In this document: piece after piece, positions 8,239-16,859 of the stretch
How the letters are laid out: the number at the start of each line of letters is the position of its first letter
Numbering within the stretch: the first letter of the stretch is position 1
Origin: Bacteroidales bacterium
GTDB taxonomy: Bacteria; Bacteroidota; Bacteroidia; Bacteroidales; Rikenellaceae
Length of the DNA stretch: 64,000 nucleotides
Assembly: GCA_910574205.1 (NCBI GenBank)
Contig: CAJSYJ010000001.1
Location: 310,001 to 374,000, forward strand
Reading direction: 5' to 3'
The notes under the pieces: model-generated
Database searches by the model: none
The model's input: only the letters and a program-made list of their open reading frames with translations
What the model was told of the DNA's origin: nothing
Translations under genes and position numbers: made by a program

Positions 8239-9579
8239 ATGAAGATTGTTATAGCCGGTGCGGGAGATATGGGCAGTCATCTTGCCAAGATGCTCAGCGG
8301 CAACGGCCACGATATAACCGTTGCCGATCCCGACGCGAAGGCGCTGACAGAGGTGGGCAATCTGGCGGACGTCATAACCGTCGAGGGCGATACCACGTCG
8401 TTCAGCGTACTGCGCAAGGCCGGCGCGCGCAAGTGCGACCTGTTCATCGCCGTGCACCCCGTCGAGAACGACAACATACTCTCGGCCGTCATGGCCAAGC
8501 AGCTGGGTGCGAAGAAGTCCATAGCCCGCGTCGACAACAACGAGTATCTCGAACCCAACAGCAAGGAAGTCTTCATAAACATGGGCATCGACTACCTGTT
8601 CTACCCCGAGCAGATAGCCGCACGCGAGGTGATAAACCTGCTGGGACACTCGTCGACGACAGAGTACGTCGACTTTTCGGGAGGCAAGCTCTCGCTCGTG
8701 GCATTCCGTTTGGAACTTACCTCGCCGCTATTGGGACGCGAGGTAGTCGTCTCTGCGGACGACGGGGGCGAGCTGGCATACCGCACGGTGGCGATCGTCA
8801 GGGGCAGTGCGACGATCATCCCGTCGGCGGGCGACGTCTACGAGGAGGGCGACATGGTATATGCCATTTCGCGCCGCAACGCCACCGACGAAGTGATGGC
8901 GCTGTCGGGACGCCGCGGCGTGGAGATCAGAAACATGATGATCCTCGGCGGCTCGCGCATAGGCGTGCGCATAGCCACCGAATTGCAGGGCGAGGTCAAC
9001 ATCAAGCTCGTCGACTACAACGCCGACAAGGCCTACCGTCTGGCCGAGATGCTCGACCGCACGCTGATAATCAACGAGGACGGCCGCAACACCGAAGCCA
9101 TGATGGAGGAGGATCTGTCGAGCATGGATGCGTTCGTCGCCGTTACCGGCCGCAGCGAAACGAACATACTGGCCGCGATGCTGGCCAAACGCATGGGAGT
9201 GAAGAAGGTCATAGCCGAGGTAGAGAATATCAACTACATCTCGCTGGCCGAGAGCGTCGGCGTCGACACGATCATCAACAAGAAACTCGTGACGGCCTCG
9301 AACATATTCCGCTTCACGATGTCGACCGACGTGCAGGCCATAAAGTGCCTAACGGGCAGTCAGGCCGAAGTGCTCGAATTTATCGTCAAGCCCAACTCCC
9401 CCGCCACCAAGTCGCGCATCTGCGACATGGGGCTGCCGGCCGACGCCATAATCGGCGGCATAGTCCGCGGCGACAAGGTGTTCATCGCCGTCGACAATAC
9501 GCGTATCAACGCATACGACCGCGTAGTGGTCTTCGCCATGCCGGAGGCCGTCGCACGCATAGGCGACTACTTCAACTGA
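8239..9579 (+). CDS. trkA: Trk system potassium-uptake regulator TrkA
   Basis: 446 residues. It has two RCK modules in tandem, each a Rossmann NAD-binding half followed by a TrkA-C half. The first glycine motif is GAGDMGSHLAKML with the acidic residue in VADPD; the second is LGGSRIGVRIA around residue 236. TrkA is the cytoplasmic gating ring that binds NAD(H)/ATP and controls the K+ channel subunit TrkH. No trkH gene lies next to it in this window, although the two are often adjacent in Bacteroidales. Confidence 0.95.
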   Translation: MKIVIAGAGDMGSHLAKMLSGNGHDITVADPDAKALTEVGNLADVITVEGDTTSFSVLRKAGARKCDLFIAVHPVENDNILSAVMAKQLGAKKSIARVDNNEYLEPNSKEVFINMGIDYLFYPEQIAAREVINLLGHSSTTEYVDFSGGKLSLVAFRLELTSPLLGREVVVSADDGGELAYRTVAIVRGSATIIPSAGDVYEEGDMVYAISRRNATDEVMALSGRRGVEIRNMMILGGSRIGVRIATELQGEVNIKLVDYNADKAYRLAEMLDRTLIINEDGRNTEAMMEEDLSSMDAFVAVTGRSETNILAAMLAKRMGVKKVIAEVENINYISLAESVGVDTIINKKLVTASNIFRFTMSTDVQAIKCLTGSQAEVLEFIVKPNSPATKSRICDMGLPADAIIGGIVRGDKVFIAVDNTRINAYDRVVVFAMPEAVARIGDYFN

Positions 9580-9635
9580 CGCCTGCACGCTTTGAATGAA
9601 GAGACCGACATCGGGTATAACGAAACTAAAAACTT

Positions 9636-11093
9636 ATGTCGGTTAAGGATAAGGTTCTTAAAAAACTGTTCGCACACCGTCTTGCGGCTATCGAACGCTG
9701 GCGCGACGATCCCGCTCGGACGCAGCGCCGCACGCTGCAAGGGATTCTCGACGACGCGCGCCGCACGGAGTTCGCCGTCAGGCACGGTCTGGACGGAGGA
9801 TGCGACGCCGAGCAGTTCGCACGCCGGGTCGAGCCTACGGACTACGACTCCTACGGCTACTACATCGAGCGCATGCGCTCGGGTGCCGGCAACGTGGCAT
9901 GCCGCGGCAAGGTCGGAATGTTCGCCCGCTCGTCGGGCACCACCTCGTCGCGCAGCAAGTACATACCGCTTACGGGCAAGTCGCTCAAAAGGTGTCATCT
10001 GCGCGGCATGGCCGATGTGGTGGCTCTCTACCTTGCGCAAAACCCGTCGTCGCGCATATTCAGCGGACGAACGCTCACACTCGGAGGCTCGTGCTCGCGC
10101 GAGCAGGGACGGCTGGTGGGCGACCTGTCGGGGCTGCTGCTGCAAAACACGCGTTATGCCGGCAGGCTGCGCATGCCCTCTTTCCGCACTGCGCTGCTCG
10201 ACGACTTCGACCGCAAGTGCGAGGCTATCGTGGGCGAGTGCATCGGCAGCGATATAACGGCTTTCGCGGGTGTTCCGTCGTGGAATCTGGCGCTTATGCG
10301 CCGCGTATTGGAGCACACGGGCAAGAGCGATCTGCGCGAAGTATGGCCGCATGTCGAGCTGTTCATGCACGGCGGCGTGAGCTTCGCACCCTACCGCAAG
10401 GCTTTCGAGGAGCTGATCCCCTCTGGCGAGATGCACTACGTCGAGACGTACAACGCCTCGGAGGGATTCTTCGCCATCGCCGACGACGAGCGCCGCGACG
10501 ACATGCTGCTGATGATGGACTACGGCATCTACTACGAATTCCGCAAGGGCGACGAAGTGCTCCCGTTGGAGGCTGTCGTGCCGGGCGGCGAATATGCTCT
10601 CGTGATAACGACATGCGGAGGGCTGTGGCGATACGAGATAGGCGACGTGGTAAGGATTACCTCCGTCAAACCGTACAGAGTAAAGGTCGTCGGCCGTACG
10701 CGCCAATATATCAACGTCTTCGGCGAGGAGGTCGTGGCCGAGAACGCCGAGCGGGCGCTTATGCTGGCGGCCGCAGAGTGCGGATGTCAGATAGAGGAGT
10801 ACACCGTCGCACCGCGATACATGACTATCGCCGCAGGCGGGGCACACCAGTGGTATGTCGAGTTCAGGCGCCGGCCGCTCGATACGGAGGAGTTCGCCGA
10901 CAGACTCGACGAGGCGCTGCGGCGGATCAACTCCGACTACGATGCCAAGCGCAGCAGCACGCTGGATCGGGCTGAGGTCATAGAGGTACCGCGCGGATGC
11001 TTCGAGCGTTGGCTCAAACACGGGCACCGCAACAAGGTGCCGCGGCTGTCGAACGACCGCACGGCGGTCGAGTCGCTGGCCGAATTTATGTAA
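9636..11093 (+). CDS. GH3 family protein (acyl-adenylating enzyme)
   Basis: 485 residues, similar in length to bacterial GH3 proteins. FARSSGTTSSRSKYIP is the P-loop-like ATP motif of the GH3/ANL superfamily, YNASEGFFA resembles the acyl-binding motif, and GGLWRYEIGDVVR with VVGRTRQYINVFGEEV forms the hinge and C-terminal lid. Plant GH3 enzymes conjugate amino acids to acyl acids; the bacterial substrate is unknown. It follows trkA by 56 bases and is probably co-transcribed with the downstream kinase and methyltransferase genes. Confidence 0.88.
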   Translation: MSVKDKVLKKLFAHRLAAIERWRDDPARTQRRTLQGILDDARRTEFAVRHGLDGGCDAEQFARRVEPTDYDSYGYYIERMRSGAGNVACRGKVGMFARSSGTTSSRSKYIPLTGKSLKRCHLRGMADVVALYLAQNPSSRIFSGRTLTLGGSCSREQGRLVGDLSGLLLQNTRYAGRLRMPSFRTALLDDFDRKCEAIVGECIGSDITAFAGVPSWNLALMRRVLEHTGKSDLREVWPHVELFMHGGVSFAPYRKAFEELIPSGEMHYVETYNASEGFFAIADDERRDDMLLMMDYGIYYEFRKGDEVLPLEAVVPGGEYALVITTCGGLWRYEIGDVVRITSVKPYRVKVVGRTRQYINVFGEEVVAENAERALMLAAAECGCQIEEYTVAPRYMTIAAGGAHQWYVEFRRRPLDTEEFADRLDEALRRINSDYDAKRSSTLDRAEVIEVPRGCFERWLKHGHRNKVPRLSNDRTAVESLAEFM

Positions 11094-11162
11094 AAAAGAT
11101 AACGATAAAATACGCGGTCGCATACCGTATGCGGCCGCCGAAACTATTAACGGCAGACAATT

Positions 11163-11789
11163 ATGTACATCGCAATCGCAGGCAATATCGGTAGCGGCAA
11201 GACCACGCTTACGGAGATTCTTACCGAACGCTTCGGCGCAAAGGCCTATTACGAGGATGTCGACAACCCCTATATCGGCGACTTCTACGAGGATATGAGC
11301 CGCTGGGCGTTCCAGTTCCAGATATGGTTCCTCGGCAGCCGCATACAGCAGACTATCAGCATGCTCACGGACGGCACGCGCAACGTGGTTCAGGACCGCA
11401 CGATATACGAGGATGCGCATATCTTCGCCGACAATCTCCACCGCATGGGACTCATGTCGAGCCGCGACTTCGGCACCTACATGAAGATCTTCGACATTCA
11501 GTCGCACATCATACCGCGCCCCGACGTGCTGATCTACCTCAAAGCCAGCGTCGAGACGCTGATCTCGCAGATCAAGCTGCGCGGCCGCGAATACGAGCAG
11601 AACATCGACGAGGACTACCTGCGACGTCTCAACGACAAATACGACAACTGGATCGAAAACATATACGACGGCCCTGTGCTCGTCATCGACAAGGATGTCG
11701 ACGACTTCGTGCGCGACCCGTCGATCATCGACCGCATATGCGAGCGTCTCGAAGCGTTCGGCGATCATAACGACACGCAGCAGGCATGA
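11163..11789 (+). CDS. deoxynucleoside kinase
   Basis: 208 residues of the dNK/dGK family. The P-loop GNIGSGKTTL is at residues 7-16, the catalytic/ERS-like region is VVQDRTIYEDAHIFA, and a lid segment has arginines (LRGREYEQNID). It phosphorylates deoxynucleosides for dNTP salvage in the cytoplasm. The substrate (dA/dG or pyrimidine) cannot be told from sequence alone. Its last codons overlap the methyltransferase gene by 4 bases. Confidence 0.9.
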   Translation: MYIAIAGNIGSGKTTLTEILTERFGAKAYYEDVDNPYIGDFYEDMSRWAFQFQIWFLGSRIQQTISMLTDGTRNVVQDRTIYEDAHIFADNLHRMGLMSSRDFGTYMKIFDIQSHIIPRPDVLIYLKASVETLISQIKLRGREYEQNIDEDYLRRLNDKYDNWIENIYDGPVLVIDKDVDDFVRDPSIIDRICERLEAFGDHNDTQQA

Positions 11790-13159
11790 TTGAGCTGCCC
11801 GAACAATTCGTCGAGACGATGCGGCGCGAGCTGGGCTGCGAGACGGGCGAGGCGCTGTGCCGCGCGCTGGACGAAGCACCGACCATATCGCTGAGAATAA
11901 ACACCCGCAAAACGACTTCGGAGCCCTATGCGGGCGAGCGTATTCCGTGGAGCCGCGACGGCCGCTACCTTTCGCAGCGTCCCGAGTTCACGCTCGACCC
12001 CTCGCTGCATGCCGGAGCCTACTACGTGCAGGAGCCGTCGTCGCAGTTCGTCGGTCATATCCTCTCCTCGGAGCCGTTGCAGGGGGCATGCGTACTGGAC
12101 ATGTGTGCCGCACCAGGCGGCAAGACGACCATATACTCGACACTCGTCGGCGACGACGGGCTTGTCGTCGCCAACGAAATAAACCGCACCCGCTCGCTGG
12201 CTCTTGCCGACAACGTAAGACGCTGGGGACTGGGCAATGTCTTGGTCACGAACAACGAGCCGCGCCATGTGGCGGCATTCGAAGAGTGGTTCGACGTCGT
12301 GGCCGTCGATGCGCCGTGCTCGGGCGAAGGCATGTTCCGCAAGACGGACGAGGCGCGCACGGAGTGGACCCCCCGCGCCGCGGAGACATGCGCCGCCCGT
12401 CAGCGCGAGATCCTCGCCGAGGCGTGGCGGACACTGCGGCCGGGAGGCATCCTGCTGTACAGCACCTGCACGTTCAACCGCACCGAAGACGAGGATGTCG
12501 TCGCATGGGCCCAATCGCAATGGCACGACATGTTGGAGCCGATGTCGGATATCGAGTGCCCCGACGCGTGGGGCATCGACCGCTCGCGCATAGGAGCGTT
12601 CCAGACGTTCCGCTTCATGCCGCACAGCGCACGCGGCGAGGGCTTCTTCGCAGCCGCGGCTCGCAAAAAGGGCGACCGCAGCGAGGCTGTGCATCGTGCA
12701 CGCCCCAAGTCGCGGCGCCGGATATTCGCCCCTGCGGACAAGCGCACCGCAGAGGAGTTGCAGCGCTGGGTAGCAGAGCCCGATGCGATGACCTTCCGCA
12801 CGGTGGGCGACACGCTCTACGGCTACCGCACCTCGTACATCGCCGATATAGCCGCACTGTCGGAGACGCTCTCGGCCGTATACTCGGGCGTGGCCATGGG
12901 ACAGATGTTCAAGCAACGCCTGCGCCCCGACCATGCGCTGGCACTCTACGTCGGTCTTAACAGCGACGCGCTGCCGCGGGTCGAGGTCGACCGCGCGACG
13001 GCGCTCGACTACCTGAGACGTCGCGACATCGCCGCCGGCATATTCGAGGAGGGGTTCAATGCCGTGACATACGACGGTCTGGCGATAGGATTCGTCAAGC
13101 GCATAGGAAGCCGCTGCAACAACCTATATCCCAAAGATTTGAGAATATTAAAAACCTGA
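11786..13159 (+). CDS. rsmF: RsmF-like rRNA cytosine-C5 methyltransferase
   Basis: 457 residues of the RsmB/NOP2 family. The SAM site is VLDMCAAPGGKTT (~residue 108). The two catalytic-type cysteines are in VDAPCSGEGMF and LYSTCTFNRTEDE, the standard Cys pair for 5-methylcytosine formation. A C-terminal PUA-like region (residues ~300-457) is typical of RsmF, which modifies 16S rRNA. The start overlaps the kinase stop (ATGA). A tRNA target is a less likely alternative. Confidence 0.9.
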   Translation: MIELPEQFVETMRRELGCETGEALCRALDEAPTISLRINTRKTTSEPYAGERIPWSRDGRYLSQRPEFTLDPSLHAGAYYVQEPSSQFVGHILSSEPLQGACVLDMCAAPGGKTTIYSTLVGDDGLVVANEINRTRSLALADNVRRWGLGNVLVTNNEPRHVAAFEEWFDVVAVDAPCSGEGMFRKTDEARTEWTPRAAETCAARQREILAEAWRTLRPGGILLYSTCTFNRTEDEDVVAWAQSQWHDMLEPMSDIECPDAWGIDRSRIGAFQTFRFMPHSARGEGFFAAAARKKGDRSEAVHRARPKSRRRIFAPADKRTAEELQRWVAEPDAMTFRTVGDTLYGYRTSYIADIAALSETLSAVYSGVAMGQMFKQRLRPDHALALYVGLNSDALPRVEVDRATALDYLRRRDIAAGIFEEGFNAVTYDGLAIGFVKRIGSRCNNLYPKDLRILKT

Positions 13160-13163
13160 TACC

Positions 13164-13766
13164 ATGTCTAAACTGCTTTACTCGATGGGCGAAGTCACGG
13201 AGATGTTCGACGTCAACGCGTCGCTGATCCGTTACTGGGAGTCGAAATTCGACTGTCTCAAACCTAAGAAGAACAAGAAGGGCAACAGACTCTTCACACC
13301 CGAGGATGTCGAGAATCTGAAACTGATATATCATCTGGTCAAGGAGAAGGGCATGACGTTGGAGGGTGCCAACCGCACCATGAAGCGCAACCGCCACGGC
13401 GTAGCGCACGAGTCGTCGGTATTGGAGCGCTTGCAGAAGATACGCGCCATGCTGGTCGAGGTGCGCGAATCGCTTAAAGAGGAGGGCACGGTCAAATACG
13501 AACAGACGGACGAAGCGGCCGACACGGCCGACGAGATCCCGGCAATCGACACGGCCGACGATGCTGCGGCGGATGCGGCCGTCGTGACCGAGAGCGCGCC
13601 GCAGCGGCGTCAGGCCGGCAGGCGCAGGAGCTCGGGCGAAGCCGTCGAGGGCGACAAGGCGCAGCAGGGCGACACCGCGGCAGGAGCCGCCGCACCCAAG
13701 CGCCGCCGCAAGCGTAACGACGACGAAAAGGAGCTTTTTCCCTTCTACGAACAATCTTTGTTTTAG
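13164..13766 (+). CDS. MerR-type transcriptional regulator
   Basis: 200 residues. The N-terminal winged helix is of MerR type (YSMGEVTEMFDVNASLIRYWE, with the wing region KNKKGNRLFTPEDVE), followed by a short helix (~75-110). The rest is a low-complexity Ala/Asp/Arg-rich tail ending in a KRRRKRNDDEKE basic-acidic patch. No effector domain and no metal-binding Cys are visible, so an effector cannot be named. It sits 4 bases after rsmF and 2 before the Nif3-like gene. This arrangement looks like a stable housekeeping operon. Confidence 0.88.
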   Translation: MSKLLYSMGEVTEMFDVNASLIRYWESKFDCLKPKKNKKGNRLFTPEDVENLKLIYHLVKEKGMTLEGANRTMKRNRHGVAHESSVLERLQKIRAMLVEVRESLKEEGTVKYEQTDEAADTADEIPAIDTADDAAADAAVVTESAPQRRQAGRRRSSGEAVEGDKAQQGDTAAGAAAPKRRRKRNDDEKELFPFYEQSLF

Positions 13767-13768
13767 CC

Positions 13769-14557
13769 ATGAGGATACGAGATATAGCCGACACGATAGA
13801 GCGTTTCGCACCGTTGTCATTGCAGGAGTCATACGACAACTCGGGGTTGATCGTCGGGCGATACGAGCAGGAGGTGCACCATGCGCTGCTGGCCGTAGAC
13901 GTTACCGAGGAGGTGCTCGACGAGGCCGAGCAAAACGGATGCGACATCGTAATAACGCACCACCCCATAATCTTCCACGCCATGAAACGCTTCAACTCGG
14001 CCACCTACGTCGAGCGCTGCGTCGAGCGCGCCATACGCAGCGGCATCGCACTGTACGCCTGCCATACCAATCTCGACAGCGCGTCGCACGGCATGAGCCG
14101 GCATCTGGCCGAGCAGATAGGCCTTAGCGGCATTTCGGTGCTGCAACACCTTGCCTCCGACCCTTCGGCAGGCTTCGGCGCCGTGGGCGAGCTTGTAGAG
14201 GAGGAGGATGCCGCAGACTTCCTGCGACGCATAAAGGCGACATTCTCGGTGGGTGCCATACGCCACAACGGCATAACGCCAGGCCGCCGCATACGTCGCG
14301 TGGCCGTATGTACGGGCGCCGGCGGCTCGCTCATTGGCGATGCTCTCGCCTCGCAGGCCGACCTCTATCTGACGTCCGATCTGCGATATAACGACTTCAT
14401 GCGCGGCGAGAGAGGCATGATAATAGCCGATATGGGCCATTTCGAAAGCGAATTTTGCGCAATTCGGATTTTATTTGATATTTTATCGAAAAATTTATGT
14501 ACCTTTGCCGTTCGCAGGAGCGAACGCTCCCGCAATCCGGTACATTACCTGGTCTGA
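13769..14557 (+). CDS. Nif3-like dinuclear metal-centre protein
   Basis: 262 residues, the short form without the central insert. Metal-ligand blocks are present: VITHHPIIFH, CHTNLDSA and the C-terminal MGHFESE. The family (YbgI/Nif3) forms hexameric toroids with two metals; the substrate is not settled, with GTP cyclohydrolase-like and DNA-related roles proposed. The final 30 codons are markedly AT-rich because a promoter for the next gene lies inside them (14500-14507). Confidence 0.9.
   Translation: MRIRDIADTIERFAPLSLQESYDNSGLIVGRYEQEVHHALLAVDVTEEVLDEAEQNGCDIVITHHPIIFHAMKRFNSATYVERCVERAIRSGIALYACHTNLDSASHGMSRHLAEQIGLSGISVLQHLASDPSAGFGAVGELVEEEDAADFLRRIKATFSVGAIRHNGITPGRRIRRVAVCTGAGGSLIGDALASQADLYLTSDLRYNDFMRGERGMIIADMGHFESEFCAIRILFDILSKNLCTFAVRRSERSRNPVHYLV
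14500..14507 (+). promoter_or_regulatory. -7 box inside the end of the Nif3-like gene
   Basis: TACCTTTG with TTTG at 14474-14477, a spacing of 22. It lies inside the upstream coding region and would drive the zinc-ribbon gene at 14574. Confidence 0.6.
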
Positions 14558-14573
14558 AAAAATTTTATAATAT

Positions 14574-15326
14574 ATGGCACAGAAGAAGACAAGCGACGTT
14601 GACTACTCGATGCACGAGAAGATCATGGCTCTGTATGAGTTGCAGAAGATCGATTCTCAGATCGATGAGATCAATAAGGTAAAGGGCGAACTTCCGTTGG
14701 AGGTTCAGGATCTTGAAGACGAACTTGCCGGCTTGAATACTCGTATCGAGAATATCAATGCCGAGATCGAGGAGCTCAACACGCTCACTCGCCAGCGTAA
14801 GCGCGAGGTCGATCAGGCCAAGATCATGATAGGCAACTACAAGGAGCAGCAGAACAACGTGCGCAACAACCGCGAGTTCGACGCCATTACCAAGGAGATC
14901 GAATATCAGGAGTTGGAGATCGAGCTGGCCGAGAAACGTCTGAAAGAGTATGCCGCCGGCATAAAGAGCAAGAAGGCCCTGGCCGAGCAGGCCATGACGC
15001 AGCTTACCGAGCGTACGGCCGACTACGAGGCCAAGAAGGCCGAGTTGGAGTCTATCGAGGCCGAGACCGCACAGCAGATAGAGACGTTGCAGCAAATGGC
15101 CGCCAAGGCCAAGGAGCCGATCGACGAACGCCTGCTTGCAGCCTACGACCGCATACGCAGCAACGTGCGCAACGGTCTGGCAGTCGTAACGGTCACTCGC
15201 GACGCCTGCGGAGGATGCTTCAACCGCATACCGTCACAGCGTCAGGTCGACATACGTCAGGGCAAGAAACTGATCGTATGCGAGTATTGCGGCCGCATCC
15301 TCGTTGCCGACAACGAAGAGAAGTAG
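14574..15326 (+). CDS. coiled-coil C4 zinc-ribbon protein
   Basis: 250 residues. Residues ~10-190 are long heptad-rich helices with many E/K/Q. The C-terminus is a zinc ribbon: CGGCFNRIP, then CEYCGRIL. This is the CT398/CdsZ-like family, whose Chlamydia member is thought to contact secretion-ATPase or sigma-54 partners; the role in Bacteroidetes is unknown. It regularly follows Nif3-like genes, as here. Its codon use (GAG, AAG, ATC rich) suggests good expression from the nested promoter. Confidence 0.85.
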   Translation: MAQKKTSDVDYSMHEKIMALYELQKIDSQIDEINKVKGELPLEVQDLEDELAGLNTRIENINAEIEELNTLTRQRKREVDQAKIMIGNYKEQQNNVRNNREFDAITKEIEYQELEIELAEKRLKEYAAGIKSKKALAEQAMTQLTERTADYEAKKAELESIEAETAQQIETLQQMAAKAKEPIDERLLAAYDRIRSNVRNGLAVVTVTRDACGGCFNRIPSQRQVDIRQGKKLIVCEYCGRILVADNEEK

Positions 15327-15437
15327 CGCCGCCCGCACGGCCGACACGACAGACGAGGCAACACCTGCGGCCGACGCATCCAGCTCAAAGCCACAGCAAA
15401 CGACGGGGACACCCGAAAGCCCCCGATACTGAAATTT

Positions 15438-15467
15438 ACCCCCGCCGGAGTTCATTCCGGCGGGGGT
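15438..15467. terminator. bidirectional terminator hairpin
   Basis: Perfect 12-bp stem ACCCCCGCCGGA / TCCGGCGGGGGT with a six-base loop, between the convergent zinc-ribbon and DUF1349 genes. AT-rich bases flank both sides. Confidence 0.75.
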
Positions 15468-15528
15468 ATATTCGTCAGGATAATACTTGTCGGACAGTAC
15501 CGTGCTGCTTGGATCCGGAACCTTGCGG

Positions 15529-16194
15529 TCAATCACTCTCCGTACTGTTTTTCTTCAACCACTGCACTCTGCGCAGATCGGGCAGATGCCTGATGGAGAA
15601 ATTCTCAAATTTGGCTTTGAAGCCGTCTCCGTCAGGGCAGGCACCCATTACTCCTACCATGACAGGATGATTGTCTTGCAGCCACGCGTTGCGCATCATC
15701 GTGTACTCCTTATCATCGAAAGAGTAGAAAATCTCTACGGCATCCAATCGGCGCACCGCCTTAATCCATACGAACGGTACGGGTTTGTCCAATGGTATGA
15801 TACTCCAATCGCTCGTACCGTGAGTCACAACAGTGCTGAGATTGTACTTTCCGTCTACAAATTCGATACCGGCCTTGATATAATTCTCGTGATCGATACG
15901 CAGCATCAGCCCCGACTGATCGAAACGGGTCTTGTAGTCGCCGGATATCTTTACCTTGACCTCAAACTCTCCGCCACGCAAGGCATACAGGAACGGAGCA
16001 TCGTCCACGGTAAATCCATAATGGGATATACGCCAGTAATCCGTTCGTGGTGCAACTTCCATCGAAAGCGTGTTGCCACCGATTTCCCATTGTTCCGGTT
16101 CGTTGAACCACTGCATCTTTTCCAATGACTGCGCCATGCAGGCAAATGAGGTGGCGATCATCAATCCACTTAATACTATTTTTTTCATTTTCAC
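15529..16194 (-). CDS. secreted DUF1349 (YesU-like) protein
   Basis: 221 residues with a Sec signal peptide (cleavage likely after CMAQ, ~residue 22). The mature part matches the DUF1349/concanavalin-like fold: W-rich strands, FEVKVKISGDYKTRFDQSGLMLRID and FYSFDDKEYTMMRNAW. The family is implicated in binding or processing carbohydrate. It begins 15 bases after the acetyltransferase gene, with which it forms a two-gene operon divergent from a LuxR-type regulator. Confidence 0.82.
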   Translation of the reverse strand: MKMKKIVLSGLMIATSFACMAQSLEKMQWFNEPEQWEIGGNTLSMEVAPRTDYWRISHYGFTVDDAPFLYALRGGEFEVKVKISGDYKTRFDQSGLMLRIDHENYIKAGIEFVDGKYNLSTVVTHGTSDWSIIPLDKPVPFVWIKAVRRLDAVEIFYSFDDKEYTMMRNAWLQDNHPVMVGVMGACPDGDGFKAKFENFSIRHLPDLRRVQWLKKNSTESD

Positions 16195-16209
16195 GTATTT
16201 GATTAAATA

Positions 16210-16779
16210 TTACAATTCCCGAATCACTCGACAGGGATTTCCGACAGCCAACGATCCTGCCGGAATATCCCTATTGACGACACTGCCCGCACCGATAACA
16301 CAATTATCGCCGATCGCAACTCCCGGCAACACACAAACATTCGCTCCGATCCATACATTGTCGCCTATGACAATCGGCCGCGCATACTCCAATCCCCGGT
16401 TTCTCTGCCCGACATCGGACGGATGTCCGGCCGTATAGAATCCGCAGTTGGGAGCGACGAATACATTATCGCCGAACTTTACCTTCGCCTCATCCAGAAC
16501 AACGCAGTTGACATTGGCATAGAAATTCTCGCCTATCTCTATATTGTATCCGTAATCGCAATGGAATGGCTGTTCTATCAAAAATTTATGTCCGGTTTTA
16601 CCGAATAACCCGGCTATGATCTCAGCCCTGCGTCCGGTTTCTGTCGGCAGCAGATGATTATACTCATGACACCGAAGCTTGCATGCCTCTCTTTCGGCTA
16701 TCAATTCGGGATCGTCATTTGCATCGTAGAGCTTACCGCGGCAACACTTTTCCTTTTCGCTTACCATAGGAATAACCAT
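16210..16779 (-). CDS. maa: maltose/galactoside O-acetyltransferase
   Basis: 189 residues of the LacA/Maa family of left-handed beta-helix acetyltransferases. An N-terminal mac domain (EKEKCCRGKLYDANDDPEL) is followed by hexapeptide repeats (PIVIGDNVWIGANVCVLPG). The catalytic His is in YTAGHPSD. It moves acetyl from acetyl-CoA to sugars in the cytoplasm. The start could be Met1 or Met6 (MVSEKEK). The -7 box at 16798-16805 leaves a leader of about 12 bases for the longer form. Confidence 0.93.
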   Translation of the reverse strand: MVIPMVSEKEKCCRGKLYDANDDPELIAEREACKLRCHEYNHLLPTETGRRAEIIAGLFGKTGHKFLIEQPFHCDYGYNIEIGENFYANVNCVVLDEAKVKFGDNVFVAPNCGFYTAGHPSDVGQRNRGLEYARPIVIGDNVWIGANVCVLPGVAIGDNCVIGAGSVVNRDIPAGSLAVGNPCRVIREL

Positions 16780-16789
16780 TACTTTTGTT

Positions 16790-16805
16790 TATCTTTGCAA
16801 AGATA
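16790..16805. promoter_or_regulatory. face-to-face overlapping -7 boxes (maa / luxR-type gene)
   Basis: The perfect palindrome TATCTTTGCAAAGATA is a plus-strand TAnnTTTG box (16790-16797) abutting a minus-strand one (16798-16805). The minus one has TTG 20 bases upstream (16826-16828) and serves maa; the plus one points at the regulator gene, but I see no good -33 for it. Confidence 0.6.
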
Positions 16806-16808
16806 ATC

Positions 16809-16830
16809 CATTGTAATATAACATACAATG
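16809..16830. promoter_or_regulatory. inverted repeat, possible operator
   Basis: CATTGTA and TACAATG are separated by 8 bases and overlap the -33 region of the maa promoter. The adjacent divergent LuxR-type regulator is a natural candidate to bind it. Confidence 0.4.
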
Positions 16831-16859
16831 ATTATAAATAACCATTTTATCCACAACGT

